Shown: one piece after another, positions 24,488-33,190 of the stretch
Position numbering within the stretch: the stretch's first letter is position 1
Layout of the letters: the number at the start of each line of letters is the position of its first letter
Source: Streptomyces sp. NBC_01485
Lineage (GTDB): Bacteria; Actinomycetota; Actinomycetes; Streptomycetales; Streptomycetaceae
Length of the DNA: 64,000 nucleotides
NCBI RefSeq assembly: GCF_036227125.1
Contig: NZ_CP109435.1
Location: forward strand, 4,960,001 to 5,024,000
Reading direction: 5' to 3'
Made by a program: the position numbers and the translations under genes
The notes under the pieces: model-generated
The model's input: only the letters and a program-made list of their open reading frames with translations
What the model was told of the DNA's origin: nothing
Database searches by the model: none

Positions 24488-27400
24488 CTACTTGGTGGTG
24501 CGGTAGGCGCGGTGGATGGTCTGGGTCAGGGTGTTGCCGTCGGCGTCGGTGAGGGTGACGCGGAGGGAGACCGGGCCGGGTTTGGCGGGGCTGCGCAGCT
24601 TGAGCAGCTTGCCGTTCACGGCGGTGGTCTTCTTCCACGTCTTGCCGTCGTCGTAGGACACGGCGAAGGCCAGCTTGCGCAGCGTGCCGACCTTGGTGGC
24701 CGCGCCCTGGAGGGCGAAGGGCACGCTGAGGGTCGTACCGGCCTTGGCGGTGGAGGCCGTCGACAGCGCCGGCGTGTAGCGGACGACCGTCAGCGGGAGC
24801 CGCTCGGGGGAGTTGCCGGGGACGTGCGCCGAGGTGAAGGTCCAGGTGGCGGCGACCCGGGTGCTGACCGCGGTCTGTGACGGGGCGCGGGAGACGTCCA
24901 CGTCGAGCTTGTAGGTGTGCTTGCCGGCCGGGAGGGTGTGCTCGTCGCCGTTCAGCTGGTCGTCGACGGCGAAGATCTTCTGGCCGTCGGCGTGAAGCGA
25001 ACTGCTGGCCCTGGTGTAGTCGGAGCTGCCCTGGTTGCCGACGCCGTCGGAGAACAGCGGCAGGGACGCCGCGAAGGTGTCGCCGACGCGGACCGCTCCG
25101 GTCCGGTCGATGCGGGCGGGGGAGGCCGAGGTGAGGGACGGGCCGAAGACGCCGATGTTGAAGCGCTGGGTGTACTCCTTGCCCGCCGCGTACGCCCTGG
25201 GGGGGCTGGCCTGGGTGTTCTCCCAGGTCGGGTCGCCCTCGGCGTCGAGCGGGCCGTACTGGCTGGTCTGGTAGAACCACTTGAGGCCGTTGGGGAAGAC
25301 GTAGTCGGTGCCGGTCAGCGGCAGCCGGGCCGGCGTCTCGAAGGTGTTGTAGTAGCCGCCGGGCATCAGCGGCGCGGCCCAGACGGTCGCGGTCTTGCCC
25401 TTGGCCGGCGCCCCGACGACGAGCTTGACCTTGGTGAGTTGCGAGCGCTTCACGTTCTGTGTGAAGCCGGACAGGTCACCCGTACGGTTCCAGGCCAGCC
25501 GGTAGCTGCCCGCCTTGTTCGTCCAGATGCCGTGGTAGACCGCGGACGCCTCGGCGGCCGGCACCGGGGCGCCGAGCTGTCCGACGCGCACGCTGCCGAA
25601 GGAGGGCGCGCTGTAAAGGGTGGTGTACGGCTTGTCGTTGACGTCGACGTGCAAGAAGAACATCGCGCCCGCCGGCTTGGCCGCGCCGTCCGGCACGGTG
25701 ATCTTGACGGGTTTCGTCTTCCGGGCGTCCATGACCAGGGTCGCGTCCTTGGTCAGCGCGAACTTCGGCTGCACCAGCACGGACCATCCGGTGCTGCCGG
25801 TGGGGATCCTGCCTTCCAGGGCGTAACGCCCCTTCGGCAGACGGATGGTGACCTCGCCGTCCCGCTCGTCGGCGACGTCCGTCCAGATGTCGTTGTCCAG
25901 GCCGTAGATCCCCGTCGAACCGTCGCGGGCGGCCTTGCCCTTGAGGTCGACGTGCTTGATGGTCAGGTCGTACGACTCGACCTCGCGGACGACGCCGAGC
26001 GAGGTGCGCGCGCTGGTGGCGCCGTCGGCGGTGGTGGCGGTCACCGAGCCGCCGAAGCTGCCCTCGGCCGTGCCCACCCGGGTGTCGGCGGTCACGGTGG
26101 CGGTCGCCGTACCGCCCGCCGGGACGGTGAGCCGCCGCGGCGAGACGGTGAACAGGCCCTCCGCGGCGGGCTTTCCGTCATTGCCGTAGGCCTCGGTCGC
26201 CAGGTCGAGGGTGAGCGGCTCGCTGCCCGCGTTGCGGTACGTGACATCCTTGGTGACCGGCTGGTCGTCGGTGTGGGGGTACTGCTGTGTCCCGAAGCCC
26301 AGCCCGGTCGGGCTGCTGGTGAGCCGCTGGCCGATCGCCCGGGCGACGTCCACCCGGCCGGTGCCCTGCGTGTACGCAGAGGTGGCGGCGGTCGGCTTCG
26401 CGGAGGCGGTGAGGGCGGCCTTGATCTGCGCGCCGGTCCAGTCCGGGTGCTCCTGCGCCAGGATCGCCGCGGCGCCCGCCACATGCGGGGTCGCCATCGA
26501 CGTACCGCTCATGGAGACGTAGCCGTCGGCGGCGGGGTCGCCCATGAAGCCCTCGGCGGCCTTGGCGGCGACGATGTCCACGCCCGGCGCGGTGACGTCG
26601 GGCTTGAGGGAGCCGTCGGCCGTGGGGCCGCGGCTGGAGAAGTCGGCGATGGCGTCCTGGCGGTCGACCGCGCCGACGGTGAGCGCGGCGGCGGCGCTGC
26701 CGGGGGTGCCGACGGTGCCTTCGTCCGGGCCCTCGTTGCCGGCGGCTATCACGAACAGCGCGCCGGAACTGGCCGACAGGTCGTTGACGGCCTGCTCGAC
26801 GGGATCGATGCCGGGGGTGTCGGTGCCGCCCAGGCTCATGTTGACGACCTTGGCGCCCTGCGCGACGGCCCACTGCATACCGGCGATGACACCGGAGTCC
26901 TCGCCCGAGCCTTCGTCGTCGAGCACCTTGCCGACCAGGAGCCGGGCGCCGGGCGCGACCCCCGCGTACTTGGTGCCCGCGGGAGACGCGGCCCCGGAGC
27001 CCGCGATCGTCGAGGCCACGTGTGTGCCGTGCCCCGCCCGGTCGACGGTGTCCGCGGCGGCGGAGAAGTTCTTCGCCGCGTCGATACGGTCCTTCAGGTC
27101 CGGGTGCGTGGCGTCGATGCCGGTGTCGAGGACGGCGATCTTGACGCCCTTGCCGTCGTAGCCCGCCGCGTGCGCCGCGGGCGCGCCGATCTGCGGCACG
27201 CTCCGGTCCAGGGTCGCCTTCACCTTGCCGTCCAGCCAGATCTTCCTGACCTTCGCGGAGCCGGCGCCGCTGGTGAGGGTCTCCCACAGGGCGGAGCCCT
27301 CGGACTTACGGGCGCGTACGGCGTCGCCGTTGATGCTCGGCAGGTCCCGCCGGACGGTCGCGCCCGAGCCGCGGAACGTACTCGCCGGCACGGACGTGCC

Positions 27401-27817
27401 CTTGTCGTAGGTGACGATCAGCGGCAGGTCGGAGCGGCGGGCGTCGTCGTAGCGCGAACTCACCAGTCGCGTCACGTCGAACAGCCGCCGGTCGGCGGTC
27501 CCGTTCGCGATCAGCGGTTCGGCGTCGCGCGGCAGGACGTACGCGTGGCCCGCGGCCTGCTGCACGCGGAAGGCCATCCCCTCGCGGCCCTTGGCGGCCG
27601 TCACACCGGTGACCTTGCCCGCGGCGTCGAGGGTCACCCGGTCGCCGGTGACGAGGGTGACGGTCCTCGCGGGGGCGCCGGCGCCGGTGGGGGGATCGGC
27701 CTGGGCGGCGGTCTCGGCGGCGGTCTCGGCGCCGGCGGGCGTGCTCGCCAGCAGCCCGGCGCCGAGCGCCGCGACCAGGACGGCCGCCAACGGGGTGATG
27801 AGCTTGTGCGACGTCAA
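24488..27817 (-). CDS. Large secreted subtilisin-like serine protease (S8 family)
   Basis: About 1109 residues from the TTG at 27817 (AAAGG 6 bases upstream). This start gives a good secretion signal LTSHKLITPLAAVLVAALGA ending near TPAGAE; the ATG at 27850 has no ribosome site. A propeptide follows (residues ~30-200). The catalytic triad is visible: Asp in IAVLDTGIDATHPDL, His in GHGTHVASTIAG, Ser in MSGTSMATPHVAGAAAIL. The oxyanion-region text FVIAAGNEGPDEG is intact. About 600 C-terminal residues are beta-rich accessory domains. It is an extracellular degradative enzyme; no cognate inhibitor gene is adjacent. Confidence 0.95.
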   Translation of the reverse strand: MTSHKLITPLAAVLVAALGAGLLASTPAGAETAAETAAQADPPTGAGAPARTVTLVTGDRVTLDAAGKVTGVTAAKGREGMAFRVQQAAGHAYVLPRDAEPLIANGTADRRLFDVTRLVSSRYDDARRSDLPLIVTYDKGTSVPASTFRGSGATVRRDLPSINGDAVRARKSEGSALWETLTSGAGSAKVRKIWLDGKVKATLDRSVPQIGAPAAHAAGYDGKGVKIAVLDTGIDATHPDLKDRIDAAKNFSAAADTVDRAGHGTHVASTIAGSGAASPAGTKYAGVAPGARLLVGKVLDDEGSGEDSGVIAGMQWAVAQGAKVVNMSLGGTDTPGIDPVEQAVNDLSASSGALFVIAAGNEGPDEGTVGTPGSAAAALTVGAVDRQDAIADFSSRGPTADGSLKPDVTAPGVDIVAAKAAEGFMGDPAADGYVSMSGTSMATPHVAGAAAILAQEHPDWTGAQIKAALTASAKPTAATSAYTQGTGRVDVARAIGQRLTSSPTGLGFGTQQYPHTDDQPVTKDVTYRNAGSEPLTLDLATEAYGNDGKPAAEGLFTVSPRRLTVPAGGTATATVTADTRVGTAEGSFGGSVTATTADGATSARTSLGVVREVESYDLTIKHVDLKGKAARDGSTGIYGLDNDIWTDVADERDGEVTIRLPKGRYALEGRIPTGSTGWSVLVQPKFALTKDATLVMDARKTKPVKITVPDGAAKPAGAMFFLHVDVNDKPYTTLYSAPSFGSVRVGQLGAPVPAAEASAVYHGIWTNKAGSYRLAWNRTGDLSGFTQNVKRSQLTKVKLVVGAPAKGKTATVWAAPLMPGGYYNTFETPARLPLTGTDYVFPNGLKWFYQTSQYGPLDAEGDPTWENTQASPPRAYAAGKEYTQRFNIGVFGPSLTSASPARIDRTGAVRVGDTFAASLPLFSDGVGNQGSSDYTRASSSLHADGQKIFAVDDQLNGDEHTLPAGKHTYKLDVDVSRAPSQTAVSTRVAATWTFTSAHVPGNSPERLPLTVVRYTPALSTASTAKAGTTLSVPFALQGAATKVGTLRKLAFAVSYDDGKTWKKTTAVNGKLLKLRSPAKPGPVSLRVTLTDADGNTLTQTIHRAYRTTK

Positions 27818-27896
27818 CTCAAGCCTTTCATAAGGGTTCTGAGGCAGCATCAGGGCACGGCTGAGCGACGTGTGGCCGCTCGGCCGCGCCCTGGTG

Positions 27897-28018
27897 CGAA
27901 GAGGGAGAGAAGAGAGATGAAGAGAGAGAAGTAGAGAGAAGAGAGAGAAGTAGAGAGAAGAGAGAGAAGTAGAGAGAAGAGAGAGAAGTAGAGAGAAGTA
28001 GAGAGAAGAGAGAGAAGG
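27897..28018. repeat. Purine (GA-rich) microsatellite
   Basis: About 120 bp of GAGAGAAG and AGTAGAGAGAAG units with the purine strand on plus, between the ABC permease stop and the subtilisin 5' end. It is very AT-richer than its surroundings and has no coding role. Such tracts can form H-DNA and vary in length between strains. Confidence 0.9.
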
Positions 28019-28027
28019 GGCGGCGGC

Positions 28028-29068
28028 TCAGACGAGGCGCTTACGGCCCCAGAGAATGACGAACGCCGAGATGGCCGCGGTCAGGGCCAGCAGGATCGAG
28101 GCGCCGAACCACTGCATGGCGGACATCTGGGAGATCGGGAGGTAGTCGACGGACCAGCCCACGACGTGTGCCTTGTCCAGGCAGGCGGCGGCGGCCTTCT
28201 CCGTCGCCTCGTTGCAACTGCCATAGCCGATGAGGTCGCCGGACGCGGTGAGGTACGACTGGTCCAGGTTGACGGCGCTGTCGGGGAGGGCCGGGAAGGT
28301 GCCGTCCCCCACCCCGTTGTGACTGGTCTTCACGAGGACGTCCCCGAGGGACAGCCGGAAGTGCGACCAGACCACCTGCACGACGACGGCGAAGCCGAGG
28401 GTGACGACCATCGCCATCAGGGTGCGGCGCACGAGCATGCCGATCGCCACACCGCCGACGACGGTGAGCAGGGTGAGCGCCGTGGGCACGGGCCCGGTGC
28501 CGTCGAAGACGGAGGCGTCGGTCCAGAACGAGATGTAGGACGACGACTTGATCGGCGACCACCACCAGGTGAACGCGGCGGAGAGCGCCGCGGTGCACAC
28601 GGTGACCACGAGCACGGTCACCCCGAGCTTGGTGGCCAGCCAGCGGACGCGGCTGGTGGACTGCGCGTTGACCAGCTTGGCGGTGCCGCTCTCCAGATCA
28701 CCGGCGAGCAGGGGCGCGCCCAGGAAGACGCCGATCAGGATGGGTACGACCCCGAGTACCTGGGAGACGACGTCGAACATCCGCCGGTCGAACTTGTCCT
28801 CCCAGCCGTCCTTCAGGTGGGGGTATCCGTACCCCTCGAGGTACGTCATCATCTGCTGGCGCTCGTAGACGATCACCGCGAGGGTGATGGCGGCGGCGGC
28901 CAGGATGGTCCAGTAGGCGGCGCGGTGCTGACGCCAGACGAGCCAGTTCACGCCGCTGAGCCGCAGGCCACGACCTCGGCCGGCGCCGGTGCGGGCGGAG
29001 TCGGGAGCGGAGCCGGAGGAGGCGCTGCCGGTGTTTCCGGTGCTGCCTGTGTTGGTCATCGTGCTCAT
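28028..29068 (-). CDS. ABC transporter permease (ABC-2 type)
   Basis: Product of 346 residues. A Ser/Gly/Thr-rich N-terminus (MSTMTNTGSTGNTGSASSGS) precedes six predicted membrane helices, beginning WLVWRQHRAAYWTILAAAAI and ending WFGASILLALTAAISAFVIL. A VPILIGVFLGAPLLAGDLES segment with LVNAQSTSRVRWLATKLG is typical of ABC-2 permeases of the YtrC/GntR-linked class. Its ATG overlaps the stop of the ATPase gene (ATGA). Confidence 0.92.
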   Translation of the reverse strand: MSTMTNTGSTGNTGSASSGSAPDSARTGAGRGRGLRLSGVNWLVWRQHRAAYWTILAAAAITLAVIVYERQQMMTYLEGYGYPHLKDGWEDKFDRRMFDVVSQVLGVVPILIGVFLGAPLLAGDLESGTAKLVNAQSTSRVRWLATKLGVTVLVVTVCTAALSAAFTWWWSPIKSSSYISFWTDASVFDGTGPVPTALTLLTVVGGVAIGMLVRRTLMAMVVTLGFAVVVQVVWSHFRLSLGDVLVKTSHNGVGDGTFPALPDSAVNLDQSYLTASGDLIGYGSCNEATEKAAAACLDKAHVVGWSVDYLPISQMSAMQWFGASILLALTAAISAFVILWGRKRLV

Positions 29069-30009
29069 GCCGCCACCGCCTGCGGGTCGACGTAGGAACT
29101 GGGACCGATCAGCGGCGGCGCTTCGGGCGAGCGCAGATAGGAGAGGAGGAGTTCCTCCAGGTTCGGGGTGCTCGCCTGCCAGGGGCCGACGGCCGGCCCG
29201 TCGGGGCGGACCAGCGAGGTGAACTGCCGTCCGCTGACGCGGGTTTCGACCACGGTGTGGTACGCCAGCTCCGGCGGCGTCTGCCCGTCGGTGTGGACCC
29301 CGGTCAACACGGCGTGGGCGGTGCGGAGTTCGTCGACCTCACCGGCCAGCCGCAGCCCGCCGCCCGAGATGACCAGCAGGTAGTCGCAGGTGTTCTCCAG
29401 CTCGGCGAGCATGTGGGTGGACATCAGCACGGTGGTGCCGCGTTCGGCGGCCTCGGCCAGCAGGGTGCCCATCAACTCGTGGCGCACCAGCGGGTCGAGA
29501 TCCGACATGGGCTCGTCGAGGAGCAGCAGGTCGGGACGCTTGCCGAAGGAGACGGCGAAGGCCACCCGGGTGCGCTGGCCGCCGGAGAGGGTGCCGATCT
29601 TCGCGTCGAAGGGCACATTGCCCGCGCGGACGATGTTCTCGGCGGCCCGCTGGTCCCAGCCGGGGTTCAGTTCGCGGCCCATGCGCAGGGTCTCGGCGAC
29701 GGTGAAGCGCCGGAACAGGGGCTTCTCCTGGGCGAGGAACGCGGTACGCCGCGTGGCCTCCGCGGACTCCGGGGCCGCGCCGAACACGCGCAGGGTGCCG
29801 GTGGTCGGCTCCAGCAGGTTGGCGGCGATGGCCATCAGCGTGGTCTTGCCGGCCCCGTTGGGGCCCACCAGCCCGCAGATCCGCCCGGCCGGCAGCCGGA
29901 AGGAGCAGTCCCGCAGCGCCCAGCCCCGGCGATACTTCCGGCCGAGCCCGCGGGCTTCTATGGCGGACGTGTCCGCCGACCCCCCGTGCCCCGTCTCGTA
30001 GCTATTCAT
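29065..30009 (-). CDS. ABC transporter ATP-binding protein
   Basis: Product of 314 residues with all ABC motifs: Walker A GLVGPNGAGKTTLM, Q-loop FLAQEKPLFRRF, signature LSGGQRTRVAFAV, Walker B LLLLDEPMSDLDP and the H-loop STHMLAEL. Together with the permease downstream and the GntR regulator upstream it forms a YtrABC-like operon, a class often tied to cell-wall stress. No substrate can be read from the sequence. Confidence 0.95.
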   Translation of the reverse strand: MNSYETGHGGSADTSAIEARGLGRKYRRGWALRDCSFRLPAGRICGLVGPNGAGKTTLMAIAANLLEPTTGTLRVFGAAPESAEATRRTAFLAQEKPLFRRFTVAETLRMGRELNPGWDQRAAENIVRAGNVPFDAKIGTLSGGQRTRVAFAVSFGKRPDLLLLDEPMSDLDPLVRHELMGTLLAEAAERGTTVLMSTHMLAELENTCDYLLVISGGGLRLAGEVDELRTAHAVLTGVHTDGQTPPELAYHTVVETRVSGRQFTSLVRPDGPAVGPWQASTPNLEELLLSYLRSPEAPPLIGPSSYVDPQAVAA

Positions 30010-30078
30010 GCGCGTCCCCTAGTTCCCGTTGGTCCCTGTTATTGCTGCTGTTGCGGTTGTTGCAGGTGTCGCTGCTGT

Positions 30079-30498
30079 TCACGTGTGCTCGGCGGCAGGC
30101 CTGGTCCCGGCGTACCGCTCCTCCATCACCGACGTGACCAGAGCGGTCACGTCGTCCTGCTCGAGACCTGCCTCGCGGGCCCGGTCCATCCAGGCCTCCA
30201 GCTCGCCGCGCAGCGGCGAATCCGCCCCCGCCTGCGGACGGGCCAGCGACTGGCGCACGAAGGTCCCCAGCCCCGGCCGCGCTTCGACCAGGCCCTCCCG
30301 TTCCAGTTCGCGGTACGCCTTGAGCGTGGTGTTCGGGTTGACCGAGGAGCTCTGGGCAACCGCCTTGGCCGTGGGCAACTGATCCCCGGGCACGAGTACG
30401 CCGAGCCGCAGCGCCTGCTTGGTCTGCTGAACGATCTGCTGATAGGCGGCGACCCCACTCCGCCTGTCGATGCGGAACTCCAACCCCTTCACCGTCAT
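30079..30498 (-). CDS. GntR-family regulator (YtrA-like)
   Basis: Product of 139 residues: winged helix with VAAYQQIVQQTKQALRLGVL, PGDQLPTAKAVAQSSSVNPN, TTLKAYRELEREGLVEARPG, and a short C-terminal helical dimerisation tail of the YtrA subfamily. First gene of the GntR-ATPase-permease operon. The ATG at 30498 is preceded directly by a 16-bp palindrome and lacks a ribosome site, suggesting a leaderless message under self-repression. Confidence 0.95.
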   Translation of the reverse strand: MTVKGLEFRIDRRSGVAAYQQIVQQTKQALRLGVLVPGDQLPTAKAVAQSSSVNPNTTLKAYRELEREGLVEARPGLGTFVRQSLARPQAGADSPLRGELEAWMDRAREAGLEQDDVTALVTSVMEERYAGTRPAAEHT

Positions 30499-30500
30499 TT

Positions 30501-30516
30501 CACTAGTCGACTAGTG
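30501..30516. promoter_or_regulatory. Putative GntR operator, perfect 16-bp palindrome
   Basis: CACTAGTCGACTAGTG is perfectly self-complementary and ends 2 bases before the gntR start codon. Binding of the regulator here would block transcription start and early elongation. Its AT content is high for the genome. That it is the operator of the adjacent regulator is inference from position and symmetry. Confidence 0.7.
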
Positions 30517-30952
30517 GATTGATGATGGAGCACACTTCGCGAACATGTCAAAGCCCGCAGGCCAGGGATGCTGCTGCCAGGAGGGGGGAGGGGGCGAGGG
30601 GGCTGTCAGGCCAAGGAGGATCAGGAGAGATGCCGAATCACGCGGCCGGTACCCACGGTTCACAGTTCACGCCGGGAGTGACTAAACAACCGCGAACGCT
30701 CCCAACCGCCAGGGCAGAGCCCCGGAGTTGTGATCCCTTCCGACCGGCGTGATCCTGACGGTATCCGGCCGGCTGGCGACGGCGACCGTGCCGACCTGCA
30801 CAGGCAGTTCATCCACGAGTCCCCGCACATGTGCCCGCTAGGACACACCTGGCAGCCCACGGGCCGGCGGACGACTGAACCGACGACCGAGCGAACCGAC
30901 CGGGTGAACCGATAAGCAAACCGATGAGCGAACCGGCGAACGGACGACCCCG
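30517..30952. other. Intergenic region without a supportable gene
   Basis: These 436 bp between the gntR operator and the next plus-strand gene hold no recognisable gene or strong repeat. Short proline/arginine frames here have no protein character. Near 30890-30950 there is a run of GAACCGA-like short repeats (ACCGACGACCGAGCGAACCG). The region should hold the promoter for 30953-31327. Confidence 0.5.
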
Positions 30953-31327
30953 ATGACTCTCCTCCCTTCGGGCATGGTCATGGACGATTCATCCGTGGGC
31001 GTCTTCTTCAACTGCTCCGACCAGCAACCGGTCCCCGCGCGCTACCAGTTCAGGAGTTTCGACGCCGGAGGAGTCCTGACCTCCGAACAACTCCAGCTCC
31101 TGACCGTGAACACGACCCGGAACGCCCCGGCTTCGCGGGACGACATAGCGGACCGAGTCTCGGACGCCGTCCTCGAAACACACTCCGGGGCCCCGGTGAC
31201 CTGGGCCCTGGCCGACCAGAACATCAGACTCCGGCTCGGCGGCTTCATCGTGGGCGACTGGGACGTGACATTCGCCGCCCCGGTCGAACCGTTCCGCCTC
31301 GACGGCACGTGGACCCGGAAGGTGTAG
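30953..31327 (+). CDS. Hypothetical small protein (124 residues)
   Basis: MTLLPSGMVMDDSSVGVFFN, CSDQQPVPARYQFRSFDAGG and a C-terminal FIVGDWDVTFAAPVEPFRLD. It is soluble, acidic and rich in beta-type residues. Codon use fits the genome, but no family is recognised. The start may be the ATG at 30974 or 30980. No ribosome site decides it. Confidence 0.6.
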   Translation: MTLLPSGMVMDDSSVGVFFNCSDQQPVPARYQFRSFDAGGVLTSEQLQLLTVNTTRNAPASRDDIADRVSDAVLETHSGAPVTWALADQNIRLRLGGFIVGDWDVTFAAPVEPFRLDGTWTRKV

Positions 31328-31420
31328 CCGACTGCGGCCGCCGGCGAAGAGTCGTGACGGCGCCCGGCCCGCCTCCGCTTCCCCCGACTCCCCCGATCTC
31401 CCCGACGAGGCGCTGTGACA

Positions 31421-31455
31421 GGCCTGTGACCGGAGGAGTGGCTTCCGTCACGGCC
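31421..31455. terminator. Hairpin between two small plus-strand genes
   Basis: GGCCTGTGAC at 31421-31430 pairs with GTCACGGCC at 31447-31455 with one bulged base, and the inner CGGAGG/CTTCCG adds further pairs. It lies about 95 bases past the stop of 30953-31327. A weak terminator is the simplest reading. Confidence 0.4.
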
Positions 31456-31485
31456 GGGGGATCATCGTCCTGGTGGGGTGATCGA

Positions 31486-31857
31486 ATGCGCCCCGCCCTC
31501 GCCGTCCTCTCCGCTCTGCGGAGCTACCTGCCGCCGTTTCTGGCGCACCTGCTGATCGGTATCCCGACGGCCGTCGTCGTGGCCTGCGCGCGGTGGTACA
31601 TCGCCTACGGGCACTGCGGCGACGACGACCTCGACCGCCGTGACCTGGACAACTGCACGTACGACCAGATCGAGAGCAGTGTGTTCGTGCTGATCATCCT
31701 CGTCGTCTTCGCCGTGCTCGTCGCGCTGATGCTCGTCCTCTACGACTGGTTCCGCCCCGTGAAGGCGGGCCGCTCGCTCAGGCCACGGCTGCTGACCCTC
31801 CCCGCGATCCTGCTGCCGTACGCCATGTTCGCCGTGTACGCGCCGAACGGTGGGTGA
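31486..31857 (+). CDS. Small integral membrane protein of unknown function
   Basis: 123 residues from the ATG at 31486 (GGTGGGG 6 bases upstream). Three hydrophobic segments are visible: FLAHLLIGIPTAVVVACARW, SSVFVLIILVVFAVLVALML and LLTLPAILLPYAMFAVYA. Between the first two is an acidic loop with two cysteines (CGDDDLDRRDLDNC). No family is recognised. It is 73 bp upstream of the polyprenyl synthetase and may be co-transcribed. Confidence 0.75.
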   Translation: MRPALAVLSALRSYLPPFLAHLLIGIPTAVVVACARWYIAYGHCGDDDLDRRDLDNCTYDQIESSVFVLIILVVFAVLVALMLVLYDWFRPVKAGRSLRPRLLTLPAILLPYAMFAVYAPNGG

Positions 31858-31930
31858 CGGGAGCAGACAGCGAACCCACCGAATCCCCCGAACCGTCCCG
31901 CCCGCCGTCCCAGAACAGGAGCCCCGCCCC

Positions 31931-33070
31931 ATGCCCCACACCGCCACCGGCACCCCCGCCGGCCCCGGCACCGGCCCCGGCGAACGGCTGCGTGAGCGGA
32001 TCGCCGGATATGAGCGCCGCTTCCGCACCCTCTTCGAGGAGTACTTCGACGCCCTGGCCGCCGGCGCCCTCGACGCGCCGTCGTTCAGCCGCTTCACCCC
32101 GGAGTGCCTCGCCCTGCTGCGCGATCTGTCCCTGCGAGGCGGCAAGCGGATGCGCGTCGTGCTCCTGAACGAGGCCGCCCGCCTGGTGACGGACGAACCG
32201 GTCGAGGGGCTGGACTCCGCCGCGCTCAGCATCGAACTGCTCCAGACCCACGGCCTGGTCCACGACGACCTCATCGACGACAGCGCCACCCGCCGGGGCG
32301 GCCCGTCCACGTACTACGCCTACCGGGAGAAGTTCCCGCACGACCGCCAGGCGGCGATCGGCCTCACCGTCCTCGCGGGCGACCTCGCGCTGGCCCTGTC
32401 CCTGCGGGCCCTCCTCGACGCCCCGCTGCCGCCCGCGATGCGGCAGGCCATGGTCGAGGTGCAGACGCGGGCGGCGACGGACACGTTCGTCGGCCAGATC
32501 GTCGACCTGGAACGCGACTTCACCCCCACCGTCCCGGACGAGGACGTCCTGCACGGCGTCGCCGACTACAAGTCCGCCCGCTACTCACTGCTCGCGCCCC
32601 TGCGCCTGGGCCTCCTGGCCGCAGGCGGTCAACCGGACCGGTACGACGACGAGTTGAGCCGCTACGCCCAACTCGTAGGCATCTGCGGCCAGATGCGCGA
32701 CGACTACCTGGACCTGTTCGGGGACGCGGCCACCATGGGCAAGCCGACCGGCACCGATCTCCGTGACGGGAAGCGCAGTTACACCGTCGTCGCGCTGCTG
32801 TCGGCCGTAGCCGACAGCGGCACAGGCGGAGGCAGCGACCGGGTGGTCGTGGAGTCCGCGCTCGGCGACGCCTCCTGTACGCCGGAGACGGTCGCCGCCG
32901 TCCGGGAGATCGCCGAACGCCGAGGCGTGCCCGACCGGATGCGGGCGGACATGCGCCGCCACGCGGAACAGGCGTCCCTCGTGGCCGCCGCCTGGCGCCC
33001 CCGATGGCGAGACGAGGCGGTCACCTTCTTCGAGCAGCTACCGGTGTGGAGCGTCGAACGAACCCGGTGA
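31931..33070 (+). CDS. Polyprenyl (geranylgeranyl-type) diphosphate synthase
   Basis: 379 residues from the ATG at 31931 (GGAG about 10 bases upstream). It has both Asp-rich motifs of trans-isoprenyl diphosphate synthases: first DDLIDD in LLQTHGLVHDDLIDDSATRR, second DDYLD in ICGQMRDDYLDLFGDAATMG. RGGKRMR binds isopentenyl diphosphate, and KTY-like GKRSYTVV follows the second motif. The enzyme makes linear C15-C20 or longer prenyl diphosphates in the cytosol. No terpene cyclase or carotenoid gene is adjacent, so the product length is open. Confidence 0.93.
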   Translation: MPHTATGTPAGPGTGPGERLRERIAGYERRFRTLFEEYFDALAAGALDAPSFSRFTPECLALLRDLSLRGGKRMRVVLLNEAARLVTDEPVEGLDSAALSIELLQTHGLVHDDLIDDSATRRGGPSTYYAYREKFPHDRQAAIGLTVLAGDLALALSLRALLDAPLPPAMRQAMVEVQTRAATDTFVGQIVDLERDFTPTVPDEDVLHGVADYKSARYSLLAPLRLGLLAAGGQPDRYDDELSRYAQLVGICGQMRDDYLDLFGDAATMGKPTGTDLRDGKRSYTVVALLSAVADSGTGGGSDRVVVESALGDASCTPETVAAVREIAERRGVPDRMRADMRRHAEQASLVAAAWRPRWRDEAVTFFEQLPVWSVERTR

Positions 33071-33099
33071 AGAGGAGGGGGAGGGGGGACGTAGCGCGA

Positions 33100-33135
33100 G
33101 AACTGTGACACTCCGAGTGGAAAGTGTCACAGTTC
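33100..33135. terminator. Convergent hairpin between polyprenyl synthase and DEAD-box helicase
   Basis: GAACTGTGACACT (33100-33112) pairs perfectly with AGTGTCACAGTTC (33123-33135) around a 10-base loop. It lies between two converging genes and shares its core with hairpins at 24409 and 58061. A bidirectional terminator is the likely role. Confidence 0.85.
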
Positions 33136-33190
33136 CACGGCGAAGCCCCCCTGGGTCCCCGCGCCGCGTCAGTGGACGAACCCGCTGAAC

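Noticed and set aside
27817-27850. ATG at 27850 as start of the subtilisin gene
   Set aside because: No ribosome site precedes it, and the extra 11 residues would put charged sequence before an otherwise normal signal peptide beginning at the TTG at 27817.
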